A stretch of 64,000 nt of DNA from Kocuria sp. TGY1127_2 (GTDB taxonomy: Bacteria; Actinomycetota; Actinomycetes; Actinomycetales; Micrococcaceae). Position numbers and translations under genes: made by a program. Location of the stretch: contig NZ_AP022834.1 in NCBI RefSeq assembly GCF_013394385.1, positions 2,666,001 to 2,730,000 on the forward strand. Direction: 5' to 3'. This document shows, one piece after another, positions 24,734-33,354 of the stretch. Positions within the stretch are counted from its first letter, which is position 1. The number at the start of each line of letters is the position of its first letter. The notes beneath the pieces are model-generated. The model did not search any database, had not been told where the DNA came from, and was given only the letters and a program-made list of their open reading frames with translations.

Positions 24734-25687
24734 CTAGGCGTTCATCGCATTGCGATACTCCCCGGCACCACGCAAGGCCTCGAGGTTATGACCGATGAGG
24801 TCCTCCGGATCGACCGGGCGGCCGCCCGCCGAGTGAGGAGTGATAATGAGGTTCGGGGCATCCCACAGCGGACTGTCCGAGCCGAGGGGCTCTTGTGAGG
24901 CCACGTCAATGGCCGCTCCGGCAATCTGTCCGTCATATAGAGCGCCGATGAGCCCGTCTTCGTCGACCGTTGAGCCACGGCCGACGTTAATCACGAATGC
25001 GCTGTCCGGTAGCGTTCGCAGAACCTCGGCGTCGAGAGCGTGATTGGTTGCTTCCGCATTCGGGAGGATCATCACGAGCACGTCCGTCCGGGCCAGGAGT
25101 TCGTCCTTCTCCTCCGTCGCGACGACGTTGTAGCCGTCGCGCTGACCGGTCGAACGCGCAATACCCGAGACTTTGGCGCCAAGGGCCGAGTACAAAGGCG
25201 CCAGCGTCGAACCGATCGAGCCGAAACCCCAGATCGTGACCTGAGCGCCGAGGAGGGTCGTAATGGGACCTTCGGCGGGGTGAAGCGGCTGCGGGCCGCC
25301 CAGCTCCGAGGCCCAGTGATGATCCCGGTGATGCTCGCCGAGCGTGGGCAAGGACCTCACCAGCGCGAGGGTCAAAGCCAATGCGTGCTCGGATACCGTC
25401 TTGTCATGCAACCCGATGCCGGAGCAGATCACCGCGTCCTCCGGGAAGCCTGCTTTCTGGACCTTCTCCGGACCGGCCAGGAGCGCCTGGATCAAACGGA
25501 GATTGGTCATGCGTCGCGCGGAATCGGCGAGTTGGTCGTCGGTATTGGACCAGACCACCATGACCTCGGCGTCGACGTGTTCTTCCGGAATGGGCGATGT
25601 GGGATCGTAGACGGCGACGTCGTCGTCCTCCCCCAAAGGCAATTTGCCCTGGTCGATCTCGACCGAGGTGGGCAGCAGAATCTTCAC
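24734..25687 (-). CDS. D-isomer-specific 2-hydroxyacid dehydrogenase
   Basis: NAD(P)H-dependent reductase of 2-oxo acids, 317 residues. The Rossmann motif GFGSIGSTLAPLYSALG (dinucleotide binding) lies in the middle. Catalytic residues follow: Arg in INVGRGSTVDEDGLI, Glu in SQEPLGSDSPLW, and His in IITPHSAGG. The GTG at 25687 is chosen because AAGGAG sits 6 bases before it; an ATG 15 codons upstream (25732) has no ribosome site. Substrates such as glyoxylate, hydroxypyruvate or phenylpyruvate are all possible. No operon partner. Confidence 0.87.
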   Translation of the reverse strand: MKILLPTSVEIDQGKLPLGEDDDVAVYDPTSPIPEEHVDAEVMVVWSNTDDQLADSARRMTNLRLIQALLAGPEKVQKAGFPEDAVICSGIGLHDKTVSEHALALTLALVRSLPTLGEHHRDHHWASELGGPQPLHPAEGPITTLLGAQVTIWGFGSIGSTLAPLYSALGAKVSGIARSTGQRDGYNVVATEEKDELLARTDVLVMILPNAEATNHALDAEVLRTLPDSAFVINVGRGSTVDEDGLIGALYDGQIAGAAIDVASQEPLGSDSPLWDAPNLIITPHSAGGRPVDPEDLIGHNLEALRGAGEYRNAMNA

Positions 25688-25753
25688 GGTTTCTCCTTCG
25701 GCGGTACGGTCCTCCCAGCTTACGAGACGCATGCCACGGTTCTCACATGGACC

Positions 25754-26233
25754 TTAACCCAACGTCCGATGAAGGCGGGCGAGCGAGGTCGCGATGCCTC
25801 GTCGATTGCGCGCGAAGGAGCCGTTCAGCCTGAATATCCCCGCCAAAGGTAGACCCAGGAACCTCGCGGGACTTGCATCGAAGGTTTCCCGAACCAGTGT
25901 GCCCTCGTCGATGGACTCCATTTCCCAAGTCCAGGTGTGGCCGGTCGGCATCCGCCAGGCGAAGGCGCGGTTGGGCTCGGCACGGGTCACCGTCAGGCTA
26001 ATGCGATACGGAATCCCGTACAGGCGCATGAACTGGGTGACGCGGTCCCCCACGCTGGGACGCTCCGGCCCCGAAATCTGCCGCTGAACCGTTCCTGATC
26101 CGTCGAGCTCACAGTGACGGAATGGATCCGAAACGAGCGCATAGACGGATTCGGGAGATGTCTCGGACAGAATGGTCTCTGCCGCGATGACTTCTGCAGG
26201 GCTGTCCAGGAAACGCACGAGGGAATTGCTCAT
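25754..26233 (-). CDS. SRPBCC-family (START/polyketide cyclase-like) protein
   Basis: 159-residue protein with the helix-grip fold expected of the SRPBCC superfamily. It starts with a strand, TILSETSPESVYALVSDPF, typical of these lipid- or ligand-binding proteins, and has RRAFAW-like and WTWEMESIDEGTLVRETFD segments. Ligand unknown. The ATG at 26233 is chosen because GAGAAT, a possible leaderless -10, lies 7 bases upstream (26241-26246); an ATG three codons earlier is also possible. It is divergent from a monooxygenase-like gene 73 bases away. Confidence 0.75.
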   Translation of the reverse strand: MSNSLVRFLDSPAEVIAAETILSETSPESVYALVSDPFRHCELDGSGTVQRQISGPERPSVGDRVTQFMRLYGIPYRISLTVTRAEPNRAFAWRMPTGHTWTWEMESIDEGTLVRETFDASPARFLGLPLAGIFRLNGSFARNRRGIATSLARLHRTLG

Positions 26234-26306
26234 GCAGCCCATTCTCGCATCACCGGGGTGTGTCACCATGGGTAGTGCAAGCAACACTTACCGTGGAGGT
26301 GCCCCG

Positions 26307-26630
26307 TTGATTTCCATCATCGTCAAATTCCAGGTCAAGCCGGAATCCGCAGACTCATTCACTGACATCACGCGCGAATTCACCGAGGCGACTCGGGCCG
26401 AGCCCGGCAACAAGTGGTTCGAGTGGTCCCGAAGCATCGAGAATCCGAACGAGTACGTGCTGCTCGAAGCATTCGACGACGATGCCGCTTCGGATCACGT
26501 CAACAGCGACCACTTCAAGAAAGGTTTGGAGTCCATGCGTCCGCACCTCGTGGAGACGCCGAAGATTCTTTCCCGCCAGGTCGAAGGAGATGGGTGGGAC
26601 CGCATGGGCGAATTGCAGATCGAGCAGTGA
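26307..26630 (+). CDS. Antibiotic biosynthesis monooxygenase (ABM) domain protein, putative quinol monooxygenase
   Basis: Small ferredoxin-like alpha/beta protein of 107 residues. The ABM pattern is visible as ISIIVKFQVKPESADSF at the N-terminus, TRAEPGNKWFEWSRS, and YVLLEAFDDDAASDHVNSDHFKK, similar to YgiN-type quinol monooxygenases, which form dimers and act without cofactor. The TTG at 26307 has GGAGG 7-11 bases upstream. An in-frame ATG at 26268 without a ribosome site would add 13 residues. The stop overlaps the next gene as GTGA (26627-26630), so the two are co-translated. Confidence 0.8.
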   Translation: MISIIVKFQVKPESADSFTDITREFTEATRAEPGNKWFEWSRSIENPNEYVLLEAFDDDAASDHVNSDHFKKGLESMRPHLVETPKILSRQVEGDGWDRMGELQIEQ

Positions 26631-27439
26631 ACGACGTCCCTTCGCAGACGGAAGACCTTCCCCAGGACGCCGGATATGCGCACGGCTCGGTCCAGCTCGC
26701 CGTCTCGACCGTGATTCTCGCGATGCGACGCGAGGCGAAAGACGAGCCCCACTCGTTGTGGTTACCGCTGGTCCGGCGTCTGCGGGAACCTTTCAAAGGC
26801 AGGTTCGCTCTTCCCGGTGGGCCGCTGTCCCCGGACCTCTCATTGGAGATGTCGGCGGCGTCGACCCTCAAGAGAGCGACCGGTTTGGTGCCCGGCTACC
26901 TCGAGCAGCTGTACGCTTTCGGACGCGTCCATCGACTACCCGGCCCGGAGGACGACTACGACGACGTCGAGCCGCCTAGCGAGCGCGTGGTTTCGGTCGT
27001 GTACTGGGCGTCGATCCCCGCCAATGAGGTTGCCCACTCCCGAGTCCACGAGAATATTCAGTGGATGCGAGCCGACGACCTGCCCCGTTTGGCTTTCGAT
27101 CACAACGAGATCGTTGATTATGCCCTGTACCGGCTGAAGAATAAGGTCGAGTACTCACGGATCGCTCACTCGTTCCTCGGCGAGGAATTCACCTTGGCCG
27201 AGTTGCGCGAGGTATACGAAGCCATCCTGCGGCGCCCTCTGGATCCCGCGAATTTCAGACGCCAGATTGCGGCCTCGAAATCCATCATCGACACGGGCAA
27301 ACGGGTCGAAGGGACCAGGCACCGACCACCGCGCCTGTTCCGCTACGACCACACTCAGGCTTTTGCGGATCAGGGGCCCCTCGGTATGTACCGCGCGGCC
27401 GCGCACGACGCCGCGATGCGTCAGGATGAGAATCCGTAA
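26627..27439 (+). CDS. NrtR-like Nudix-fold protein with winged-helix C-terminus
   Basis: 270-residue protein. The N-terminal half resembles a Nudix domain (VQLAVSTVILAMRR... ALPGGPLSPDLSLEMSAASTLKRATGL), but the catalytic Nudix box is broken. The expected REUXEEXGU glutamates are replaced (LKRATG), so hydrolysis is unlikely. The C-terminal half (about 155-235; FTLAELREVYEAILRRPLDPANFRR) looks like the winged helix of NrtR, an NAD-metabolism repressor that senses ADP-ribose. The GTG start is coupled to the ABM gene stop. A DNA-binding role is inferred; its target operon is not in the window. Confidence 0.8.
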   Translation: MNDVPSQTEDLPQDAGYAHGSVQLAVSTVILAMRREAKDEPHSLWLPLVRRLREPFKGRFALPGGPLSPDLSLEMSAASTLKRATGLVPGYLEQLYAFGRVHRLPGPEDDYDDVEPPSERVVSVVYWASIPANEVAHSRVHENIQWMRADDLPRLAFDHNEIVDYALYRLKNKVEYSRIAHSFLGEEFTLAELREVYEAILRRPLDPANFRRQIAASKSIIDTGKRVEGTRHRPPRLFRYDHTQAFADQGPLGMYRAAAHDAAMRQDENP

Positions 27440-27584
27440 GGGTACCCTCCGATTTTCACGCTGTGTCCCGCAACCCGCGGACTCGCGGCGCACGGATGGT
27501 TGACTCTTCAGCTTTCCCGACCGAACCCGGAAACCAATTCCCACTCCCCGATAACGCGTATTCCGCGTCCAATACTCTTCCTGA

Positions 27585-27613
27585 TTGACTTCGGATGTGA
27601 CCCACACCATAGG
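27585..27613 (+). promoter_or_regulatory. Promoter for the SDR gene
   Basis: TTGACT (27585-27590) and CATAGG (27608-27613) are 17 bases apart. A TATCGATA palindrome lies just downstream (27619-27626) in the leader. Confidence 0.4.
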
Positions 27614-27644
27614 TCTCATTATCGATACTCAATGAGGAGAAGTC

Positions 27645-28490
27645 ATGAGCACACAGGACACCGCGTCAGGGGATCTCTCAACAGTCGAAGCGGCTCGCCG
27701 GCATGCACCCGTTGGACAGCGCGTCGCTATCGTTACGGGATCTGCGCGAGGAATCGGGGAGAGCATCGCCCAAAGATTGGGGCGGGACGGACTGCACGTC
27801 GTCGTGGCAGATCTACCTTCCATGCAGGAGGGCATCGACTCGACGGTCGAGTCGATCAACTCGGCCGGCGGCACCGCGACGGGCACGACCGTCGATGTTT
27901 CCGACGAAGACTCGGTCGCGGATCTCATTTCCACCGCAGTCAAGGCGGGAGGACATGTGGATGTCTTCGTCGCGAACGCCGGGATCGCCCAGGTGCAGGA
28001 ATTGCTGGAATACGACGCCGCGGACTTCCAAAAAATCCTGGACGTCAACATCAAAGGGGTTTTCAACTCCTACCGCCAGGCCGCGCGCCAGATGGTGCAC
28101 CAGGGACACGGAGGCAAGATCATCGGCGCAGCCTCGATCGTGGCTTTCCGACCATTTGCATATTTGGGGCCGTATTCGCTGACCAAATGGGCGGTCCGCG
28201 GACTCACTCAGGCCGCTGCGATGGAGTGGGCCGAACATGGAATCACGGTCAATGCGTATGGTCCGGGCATCGTCGGCACGGCCATGTGGGACTTGATCGA
28301 TGAGAAACTCGCGGCCAAACACGGTCAGCAGCGAGGTGAAGCCCTGGCCGAAAACGCCGAATCGATCCAGTTGGGCCGCGTTTCCGTTCCCGACGACATC
28401 GCCCGCCTGGTCTCATACCTCGCTGGAGAGGACTCTGACTACATAACCGGGCAAACGATGCTGGTGGATGGCGGTATCCAATTCAGCTAA
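27645..28490 (+). CDS. Short-chain dehydrogenase, acetoin/2,3-butanediol dehydrogenase-like
   Basis: NAD(P)-dependent SDR of 281 residues. The cofactor motif TGSARGIGESIA follows an unusual 25-residue leader. VANAG, the catalytic Ser in GAASIVAF, and Tyr-Lys in YSLTKWAVRG are present, and the closing VDGGIQFS is typical. It most resembles meso-2,3-butanediol dehydrogenase/acetoin reductases, with MVDGG-like end and GPGIVGTAMWDLID segment. GAGGAG lies 6-8 bases before the ATG. A strong bidirectional terminator follows, so it is monocistronic. Substrate assignment is from resemblance only. Confidence 0.85.
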   Translation: MSTQDTASGDLSTVEAARRHAPVGQRVAIVTGSARGIGESIAQRLGRDGLHVVVADLPSMQEGIDSTVESINSAGGTATGTTVDVSDEDSVADLISTAVKAGGHVDVFVANAGIAQVQELLEYDAADFQKILDVNIKGVFNSYRQAARQMVHQGHGGKIIGAASIVAFRPFAYLGPYSLTKWAVRGLTQAAAMEWAEHGITVNAYGPGIVGTAMWDLIDEKLAAKHGQQRGEALAENAESIQLGRVSVPDDIARLVSYLAGEDSDYITGQTMLVDGGIQFS

Positions 28491-28529
28491 GGGATGACAA
28501 CGCCGGCCTCCGGCCTGCGGGTCGTCAAA

Positions 28530-28565
28530 AACGGCCCCGATTGACCAGTATCAATCGGGGCCGTT
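28530..28565. terminator. Strong bidirectional terminator
   Basis: AACGGCCCCGATTGA (28530-28544) and TCAATCGGGGCCGTT (28551-28565) form a perfect 15-bp stem with a 6-base loop. A-run before and T-rich exit on the minus strand (TTTTTGA) fit termination of both the SDR and the convergent stress-protein gene. Confidence 0.9.
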
Positions 28566-28606
28566 GTGGCGATTCGAGGGATGGGTCATACGACCCCAGC
28601 GCGCCC

Positions 28607-29089
28607 TTAGAGCTCGACGGTCTCGCTTCCGCCTGCGGGACGATCACCGGTGAACTTCGACTTCACGATCTGAGCCAGAGAAGCGACCTTGCCGCCGGGC
28701 TGTCCCCAGAACTGAGCGGATTCGCCCACGAAGCGCATCAGACCCAAGTTCGGGTCTTCCTTGCCGCCCTCGAACCAAGCAGCGGCACCGTCGTTCCAAA
28801 GCTGGTCGATCTTTTCCTTGTTGGTGTTCTCGAACTCGACGTGTCCGGAAACCGAAAGCCAAGATCCGACCTCGGCGAAGGCGAGGTTGACCTCGGAGGT
28901 TTTCATGAGGTCATCGGCCAATTCACCGTGGAGCCCGATGAAGAACCAGGCCTCGGCGTCGTCAGTGACTTCCTGCGGAGTCATCGGGTGGGAGTGGAGC
29001 TTGCCATCATCCTTGGAGACGGAGGTCAGCATGACGAAGCGCTCGCTGCGCATGATCTCGACGATCTTTTCCTGAGTTAGGTCAGACAT
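28607..29089 (-). CDS. Pyridoxamine 5'-phosphate oxidase-like general stress protein
   Basis: 160-residue split-barrel flavin-binding fold of the general stress protein 26 type. IVEIMRSERFVMLTSVSKDDGKLHSHPMTP is the typical beginning, and AWFFIGLHGELADDL and the Trp-rich LWNDGAAAWFEGGKEDPNLGL stretch the typical middle of this family. Such proteins bind FMN/F420 or similar cofactors; the role in stress is known only by association. AAAGGA at 7 bases supports the ATG at 29089. An earlier in-frame ATG (29140) lacks a ribosome site. Convergent with the SDR gene. Confidence 0.85.
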   Translation of the reverse strand: MSDLTQEKIVEIMRSERFVMLTSVSKDDGKLHSHPMTPQEVTDDAEAWFFIGLHGELADDLMKTSEVNLAFAEVGSWLSVSGHVEFENTNKEKIDQLWNDGAAAWFEGGKEDPNLGLMRFVGESAQFWGQPGGKVASLAQIVKSKFTGDRPAGGSETVEL

Positions 29090-29239
29090 TGCGGTTCCTT
29101 TCAATCGTGAAATGCGGCGCGTTGGCTCTACCCCTATCATCGTCCGTCCCGACCGCCTCTGGCCAGAGCCGTCCCATCCTTTTGCTCACGGTGGAACGGT
29201 GCCCGGCCCCCTTGTCTCGAGTTCGGGCTCGCGCCGGGT

Positions 29240-30601
29240 TTACCGCCGGAACAGCCGCTGATTCGCGAATTCCACGACCCCCAGGCGACCGAGCTCCCGT
29301 CCGTTGCCCGATCGCTTGACCCCGCCGAAGGGAAGTTCCGCCGCGCTACCGCCAGGCATGTTCACGGATACCATCCCGACCTCAAGGCCTTCTCCCACGG
29401 CTTCGGCGCGCTCGGGGTCGCCTCCGAAGACGGCGCCTCCGAGACCGAACGGAGAATCATTGGCCATTTCGATAGCGTCTTCGTCGCTGTTGACCGAGTA
29501 CACGACGACGACCGGGCCGAACAGCTCTTCGTAGTAGGCGTCCATGTCCGGGGTGATACCGGTCAGCAGAGTCGGTGCGTAGTAGAAACCGGCGCGATCC
29601 AGGCGCTTACCGCCGGTGACCAGGGTCGCCCCCTGAGATACGGCCCGATCGACCTGCTGAGCAATAGCGTCAACCGCGCTTTCCGAAGAAAGGGGCCCGA
29701 GCGTCGTCGAAGGCTTGTGCGGGTCGCCCGGGCCGTACCCCTTGTCGAGAATCCTTTTGACGGCTGCAACGAAGGGGGCATACGCCTCTTCCATCACGAT
29801 GAAACGCTTGGGGGAATTGCAGGCCTGCCCCATATTTTCGAGTCGAGTTTCCACGGCGAGCGCCGCGATGTCCTCGATATTTTCTTCGTCGAGGACGATC
29901 AACGGATCCGAACCGCCAAGTTCGAGCACGACCTTTTTCAATTCTTCGCCGGCGATCGAAGCTACCGAGGCACCTGCGGCTTCGCTGCCCGTCAAGGAAA
30001 CTCCGACGATCCGACGATCGCGGATGACAGCCTCGATATCCTTTGAGGCAATCAACAGCGACTGGTAGACGTCCGGTCCGAGGCCGGCCTCGGCCAGAAC
30101 ATCCGCAAAGGCCAGTGCTGACCCTGGAGTCGAGGAAGCCGGCTTGATGAGAACAGTATTGCCCAGGACCAAATTCGGCGCAGCCAATCGAGCGAGCTGG
30201 TACATCGGGTAATTCCAGGGCATCACACCGAGTACGATGCCGGTCGGGCGGTACTGCACGTAGTCATCCTGCGTGGAGTCCTCGATACGGCGTTCTTCGA
30301 GCATCTCCGGGCCTTTGGAACCGTAGAACTCGAAAATCTGGGCAACTATTTCGATCTCGTCGCGGGCGTCTTGGTGCCGTTTCCCCATCTCGCGGGTGAT
30401 GACGCCCGCAAGCTCGTCTGACTGGTCCCGGAAAAGCTCGGCCGCTTTGAGCAGAGCGCTTGATCTCTCCGAGGGGGTAGCTTGCCGATTGGCTCGGTAC
30501 CCGTTGTGGAGGGTCTCCAGTGCGAATTCGATGTCATCGCTTGTGGCGTTCTCGAATTCGTGGACGGTTTCGCCAGTGGTGGGGTTGATGATGGCGTACA
30601 T
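29240..30601 (-). CDS. Aldehyde dehydrogenase, NADP+-dependent succinate-semialdehyde dehydrogenase-like
   Basis: 453-residue aldehyde dehydrogenase of the shorter type related to GabD/Sad. It starts with YAIINPTTGETVHEF, and has VMPWNYPMYQLAR with the catalytic Asn, LIKPASSTPGSA with Lys, GSEAAGASV, Glu in LELGGSDPLIV, and Cys in NMGQACNSPKRF. GAGGAG is 5-7 bases before the ATG at 30601; an extension to 30715 has no ribosome site. It could oxidise 4-guanidinobutyraldehyde or succinate semialdehyde if the arginine route suggested for the window exists. It stands alone, convergent with no obvious partner. Confidence 0.88.
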   Translation of the reverse strand: MYAIINPTTGETVHEFENATSDDIEFALETLHNGYRANRQATPSERSSALLKAAELFRDQSDELAGVITREMGKRHQDARDEIEIVAQIFEFYGSKGPEMLEERRIEDSTQDDYVQYRPTGIVLGVMPWNYPMYQLARLAAPNLVLGNTVLIKPASSTPGSALAFADVLAEAGLGPDVYQSLLIASKDIEAVIRDRRIVGVSLTGSEAAGASVASIAGEELKKVVLELGGSDPLIVLDEENIEDIAALAVETRLENMGQACNSPKRFIVMEEAYAPFVAAVKRILDKGYGPGDPHKPSTTLGPLSSESAVDAIAQQVDRAVSQGATLVTGGKRLDRAGFYYAPTLLTGITPDMDAYYEELFGPVVVVYSVNSDEDAIEMANDSPFGLGGAVFGGDPERAEAVGEGLEVGMVSVNMPGGSAAELPFGGVKRSGNGRELGRLGVVEFANQRLFRR

Positions 30602-30717
30602 ACAGCTCCTCGACGTTGCGACGGTTGTGCCCATGACTCTTCCCGGTTTGTAGAAGACTTTCCAGGCACGACCATCATGAGAGATGAGGCCAAGCCTGCG
30701 CCGTCTCGCATGCAAAA

Positions 30718-30747
30718 AAGCCCCGCACCCTAGTGGGTGCGGGGCTT
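30718..30747 (-). terminator. Strong rho-independent terminator of sodA
   Basis: On the minus strand, AAGCCCCGCACCC and its 13-base complement enclose a 4-base loop and are followed by TTTTTT. It lies about 20 bases after the sodA stop. Confidence 0.93.
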
Positions 30748-30768
30748 CGAACCAGGGTCATAAATTCC

Positions 30769-31401
30769 TTACTGGGGAATGATGAGGCCCTTGGTCTGCG
30801 AACGCGCGCGATCGAAACGCTCCTGGGCGTCGGCCCAGTTGGCGATGTTCCAGAAAGCCTTGACGTAGTCCGGCTTGACGTTCTGGTAATCGAGATAGAA
30901 GGCGTGCTCCCACATATCCAGCTGCAGAATCGGAGTCTGAGCCAACGGAATGTTGCCAGCCTGCTGATCATAGAGCTGGAACAGGTTCAGACGCTCGCCA
31001 ATGGCGTCCCATGCAAGAACGGCCCAACCGGAGCCCTGGATGCCGGTCGCGGTTGCGGTGAACTGCGCCTTGAACGCATCGAAGGATCCGAAGAAGTCGT
31101 CGATTGCTGCGGCGAGTTCACCGGTGGGCTTGTCGCCTCCGTCCGGAGACAGGTTGTTCCAGAAGATCGAGTGGTTGGTGTGCCCGCCCAAGTTGAAGGC
31201 GAGATCCTTCTCGAGCTGGTTCACGTAGGTGAGGTCGTTGCTCGAACGGGCCTCTTCCAGCTTTTCCAGAGCAGTATTCGCGCCCTTGACGTAGGTCGCG
31301 TGGTGCTTGTCGTGGTGCAGCTCCATGATGCGAGCCGAAATATTGGGCTCGAGAGCCGCGTAGTCGTACGGAAGATCCGGAAGTACGTACTGGTCAGCCA
31401 T
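30769..31401 (-). CDS. sodA: Superoxide dismutase, Mn/Fe type
   Basis: Cytoplasmic enzyme that dismutates superoxide to oxygen and peroxide. 210 residues, normal length. The four metal ligands are readable: His in MELHHDKHH, His in [15 protein letters not shown], and Asp and His in [27 protein letters not shown] and Gln in GGHTNH context fit the Mn form but Fe cannot be excluded. AAGGA is 7 bases before the ATG at 31401. A textbook terminator follows. The 305-bp divergent region upstream is shared with the alcohol dehydrogenase operon. Confidence 0.95.
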   Translation of the reverse strand: MADQYVLPDLPYDYAALEPNISARIMELHHDKHHATYVKGANTALEKLEEARSSNDLTYVNQLEKDLAFNLGGHTNHSIFWNNLSPDGGDKPTGELAAAIDDFFGSFDAFKAQFTATATGIQGSGWAVLAWDAIGERLNLFQLYDQQAGNIPLAQTPILQLDMWEHAFYLDYQNVKPDYVKAFWNIANWADAQERFDRARSQTKGLIIPQ

Positions 31402-31707
31402 AACCAATCCTTTCAGTGATCCAGCTAATAGATCCACTGTCGACTTTAACACCCGCCATGGTCGGCCTCTAGGGCTGCGTCACAACTTCCGCCGCCAGCG
31501 AAGACCGGCGTAGCACGGGGCCATACGTGTGACGGCGGCGCAGATTCCCTGGGCCGCCGGCTCGCGCCGCAGAACCGTTCGGTGGTGCGACCCGGAAGTT
31601 CAGGGCTGCGGATTCTCACTCTGCGAGAGCCGAACTTCTCAGTACGTGCGTGACCTGGTGAAACTGTGTTCCAGACCACATATAGTTACACTCAACGAGG
31701 AGTCATC
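31402..31707. other. Divergent promoter region between sodA and the alcohol dehydrogenase operon
   Basis: 306 bases without a supported gene. The right end contains TATAGT at 31681-31686, a likely -10 for the alcohol dehydrogenase operon about 20 bases before its GTG. The left end has TATTAG on the minus strand near 31424-31429, a possible sodA -10. Nothing else is recognised in it. Confidence 0.4.
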
Positions 31708-32736
31708 GTGAAGGCTATCCGTCTCCATCAATACGGGAAGGACCCTGTGCTCGAAGAGGTCGACGAACCGACCATCACCGACCCGTGGGGCGTCATCGTC
31801 GACGTCGGGGCTGCGGGCCTCTGCAGGACCGATCTGCACATTGTCGAAGGCCAATGGGAGCCGATCCAGCACCCTCAGCTTCCCTACATTCTCGGCCACG
31901 AGAACGCGGGGCGAGTCCGTGAGGTAGGCAGCGCGGTGAACAACGTCAGCCCGGGTGACACCGTGATCATGCACCCCCTGACCAGTTGCGGGCTGTGCCC
32001 GGCCTGCCGACTCGGCCAGGACTCACATTGCGAGAATTCGACTTTTCCAGGCGTCAACGCCGACGGAGGGATGGCCGAGCAGCTGCTCACCAACGCCAGG
32101 GCAGTCGTCAAGCTCGATAACGGGTTGGATCCCAAGGACGTGGCCGCCCTGGCCGATGCCGGTCTGACTGCCTACCACGCGGTCCGGAAGGCCGCGGACG
32201 TGCTGTTCCCGGGAACCCACGCCGTCGTCATCGGCGCGGGCGGGCTGGGCCACATCGGTATCCAGACCCTTGCAGCCATCACGAGCGCCGAGATCACCGT
32301 GGTGGACCGGAGCGAAGAAGCTCTTCAACTCGCGAAGCAGCTCGGAGCGCATCACACGGTGCGCGCCGGCGACGACGAAGCCGTCGCATCGGAAGTCCTC
32401 GACATCACCGACGGTGGCGCTCACGTCGTCTTCGATTTCGTCGGCGAGCAGGGAGTCGAGCTATTGGCGCCCAAGCTCATGCGCAATCGCGGTTCGCACT
32501 ACGTCATCGGGTACGGCGGTCACGTGAAGCTGCCGACGATCGAGATCATCAGCCGGGAAATCAACGTGATCGGCAACCTGGTCGGCACGTATAACGACCT
32601 GGTCGAACTGATGACGCTCACAGCTCAAGGGAGGGTCAAACTGCACACCTCCGTCTACCCCCTCAATGCCGCCCTGGATGCCTTTCATGACCTCGAGGCC
32701 GGCCGGCTGGTCGGACGCGGAATCCTCGTGCCTTGA
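31708..32736 (+). CDS. Zinc-dependent NAD(P)-linked alcohol dehydrogenase
   Basis: Medium-chain dehydrogenase of 342 residues. Catalytic-zinc residues Cys (AGLCRTDLH), His and Glu (LGHENAGRV) are present, and the structural zinc site is SCGLCPACRLGQDSHCE with four cysteines. The Rossmann motif is GAGGLGHIGIQ. The GTG at 31708 has CGAGGAG 6-9 bases upstream, and an extension to 31666 has none. Thirty bases separate it from the next gene, so it likely opens an operon with the GMC oxidoreductase. The substrate is unknown; a medium-chain or aromatic alcohol is plausible. Confidence 0.88.
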   Translation: MKAIRLHQYGKDPVLEEVDEPTITDPWGVIVDVGAAGLCRTDLHIVEGQWEPIQHPQLPYILGHENAGRVREVGSAVNNVSPGDTVIMHPLTSCGLCPACRLGQDSHCENSTFPGVNADGGMAEQLLTNARAVVKLDNGLDPKDVAALADAGLTAYHAVRKAADVLFPGTHAVVIGAGGLGHIGIQTLAAITSAEITVVDRSEEALQLAKQLGAHHTVRAGDDEAVASEVLDITDGGAHVVFDFVGEQGVELLAPKLMRNRGSHYVIGYGGHVKLPTIEIISREINVIGNLVGTYNDLVELMTLTAQGRVKLHTSVYPLNAALDAFHDLEAGRLVGRGILVP

Positions 32737-32766
32737 ATTGAAGAGACGACCGATAGGAGCTGAACG

Positions 32767-33354
32767 ATGACGTTCCCAGCAAAATACCCACAACTCAATG
32801 AGATGGAACTGACGGATGACGCTCACGACGTGCTCATCCGAGTGCTCCGTGTGGCTTTTCCCCATCCGGCCTTTCCGGATGGGCCGTATGAGCGGACGGC
32901 CGCCAAGATCCTCGTCGAGGCCAAGGAATCGACCTGGTTCCGTGTCGCCCTGACCCAAGGCCTTCTCACGCTGAGCCAATTGGCGGGCGGAGATTTCAGG
33001 AATCTCGACGACGACGCCGCGACAAGCGTACTGCGCCGCATTGAAGCCACGGCGTTCTTCGGGTTCATCCGCCGCACGACCGTGCTCAACCTCTACGACG
33101 ACCCCGAGGTCTGGGAGGTTCTCGGTTATGAGGGACCGAGCTTCGACAAGGGCGGTTACATCAATCGCGGTTTCAATGATCTCGACTGGCTGCCCGAGCC
33201 CCGGATCGAAATCTACGACGGAGAGCCCTTGCCGGACATCGCGCCGAATGCGGTGCTCGCGGCCACCGGCAAATCGCCGACTGGCGGTCAGCAAACCGAT
33301 ACCAGCAACCAGCCCGGATCCCAGGAAACCGTGATGAGAAAGGTTTCGAAGTGA
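32767..33354 (+). CDS. Gluconate 2-dehydrogenase subunit 3-like small subunit
   Basis: 195-residue protein with no signal peptide or membrane helix, predicted soluble. Its position immediately before a GMC-type FAD oxidoreductase, with a GTGA overlap, and its helical N-terminal half (LTDDAHDVLIRVLRVAFPHPAF) fit the small subunit (gluconate 2-dehydrogenase subunit 3 family) that partners GMC proteins. The subunits exported in other bacteria carry a Tat signal, which this one lacks. The C-terminal 40 residues are Gly/Ser/Gln-rich and probably disordered. The family match is by context and general similarity, not by a decisive motif. Confidence 0.65.
   Translation: MTFPAKYPQLNEMELTDDAHDVLIRVLRVAFPHPAFPDGPYERTAAKILVEAKESTWFRVALTQGLLTLSQLAGGDFRNLDDDAATSVLRRIEATAFFGFIRRTTVLNLYDDPEVWEVLGYEGPSFDKGGYINRGFNDLDWLPEPRIEIYDGEPLPDIAPNAVLAATGKSPTGGQQTDTSNQPGSQETVMRKVSK

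Noticed and set aside
27619-27626. TATCGATA palindrome also found at 16241-16248
   Set aside because: An 8-base palindrome recurs by chance easily, and the flanks at the two places do not match, so a shared regulator is not supported.
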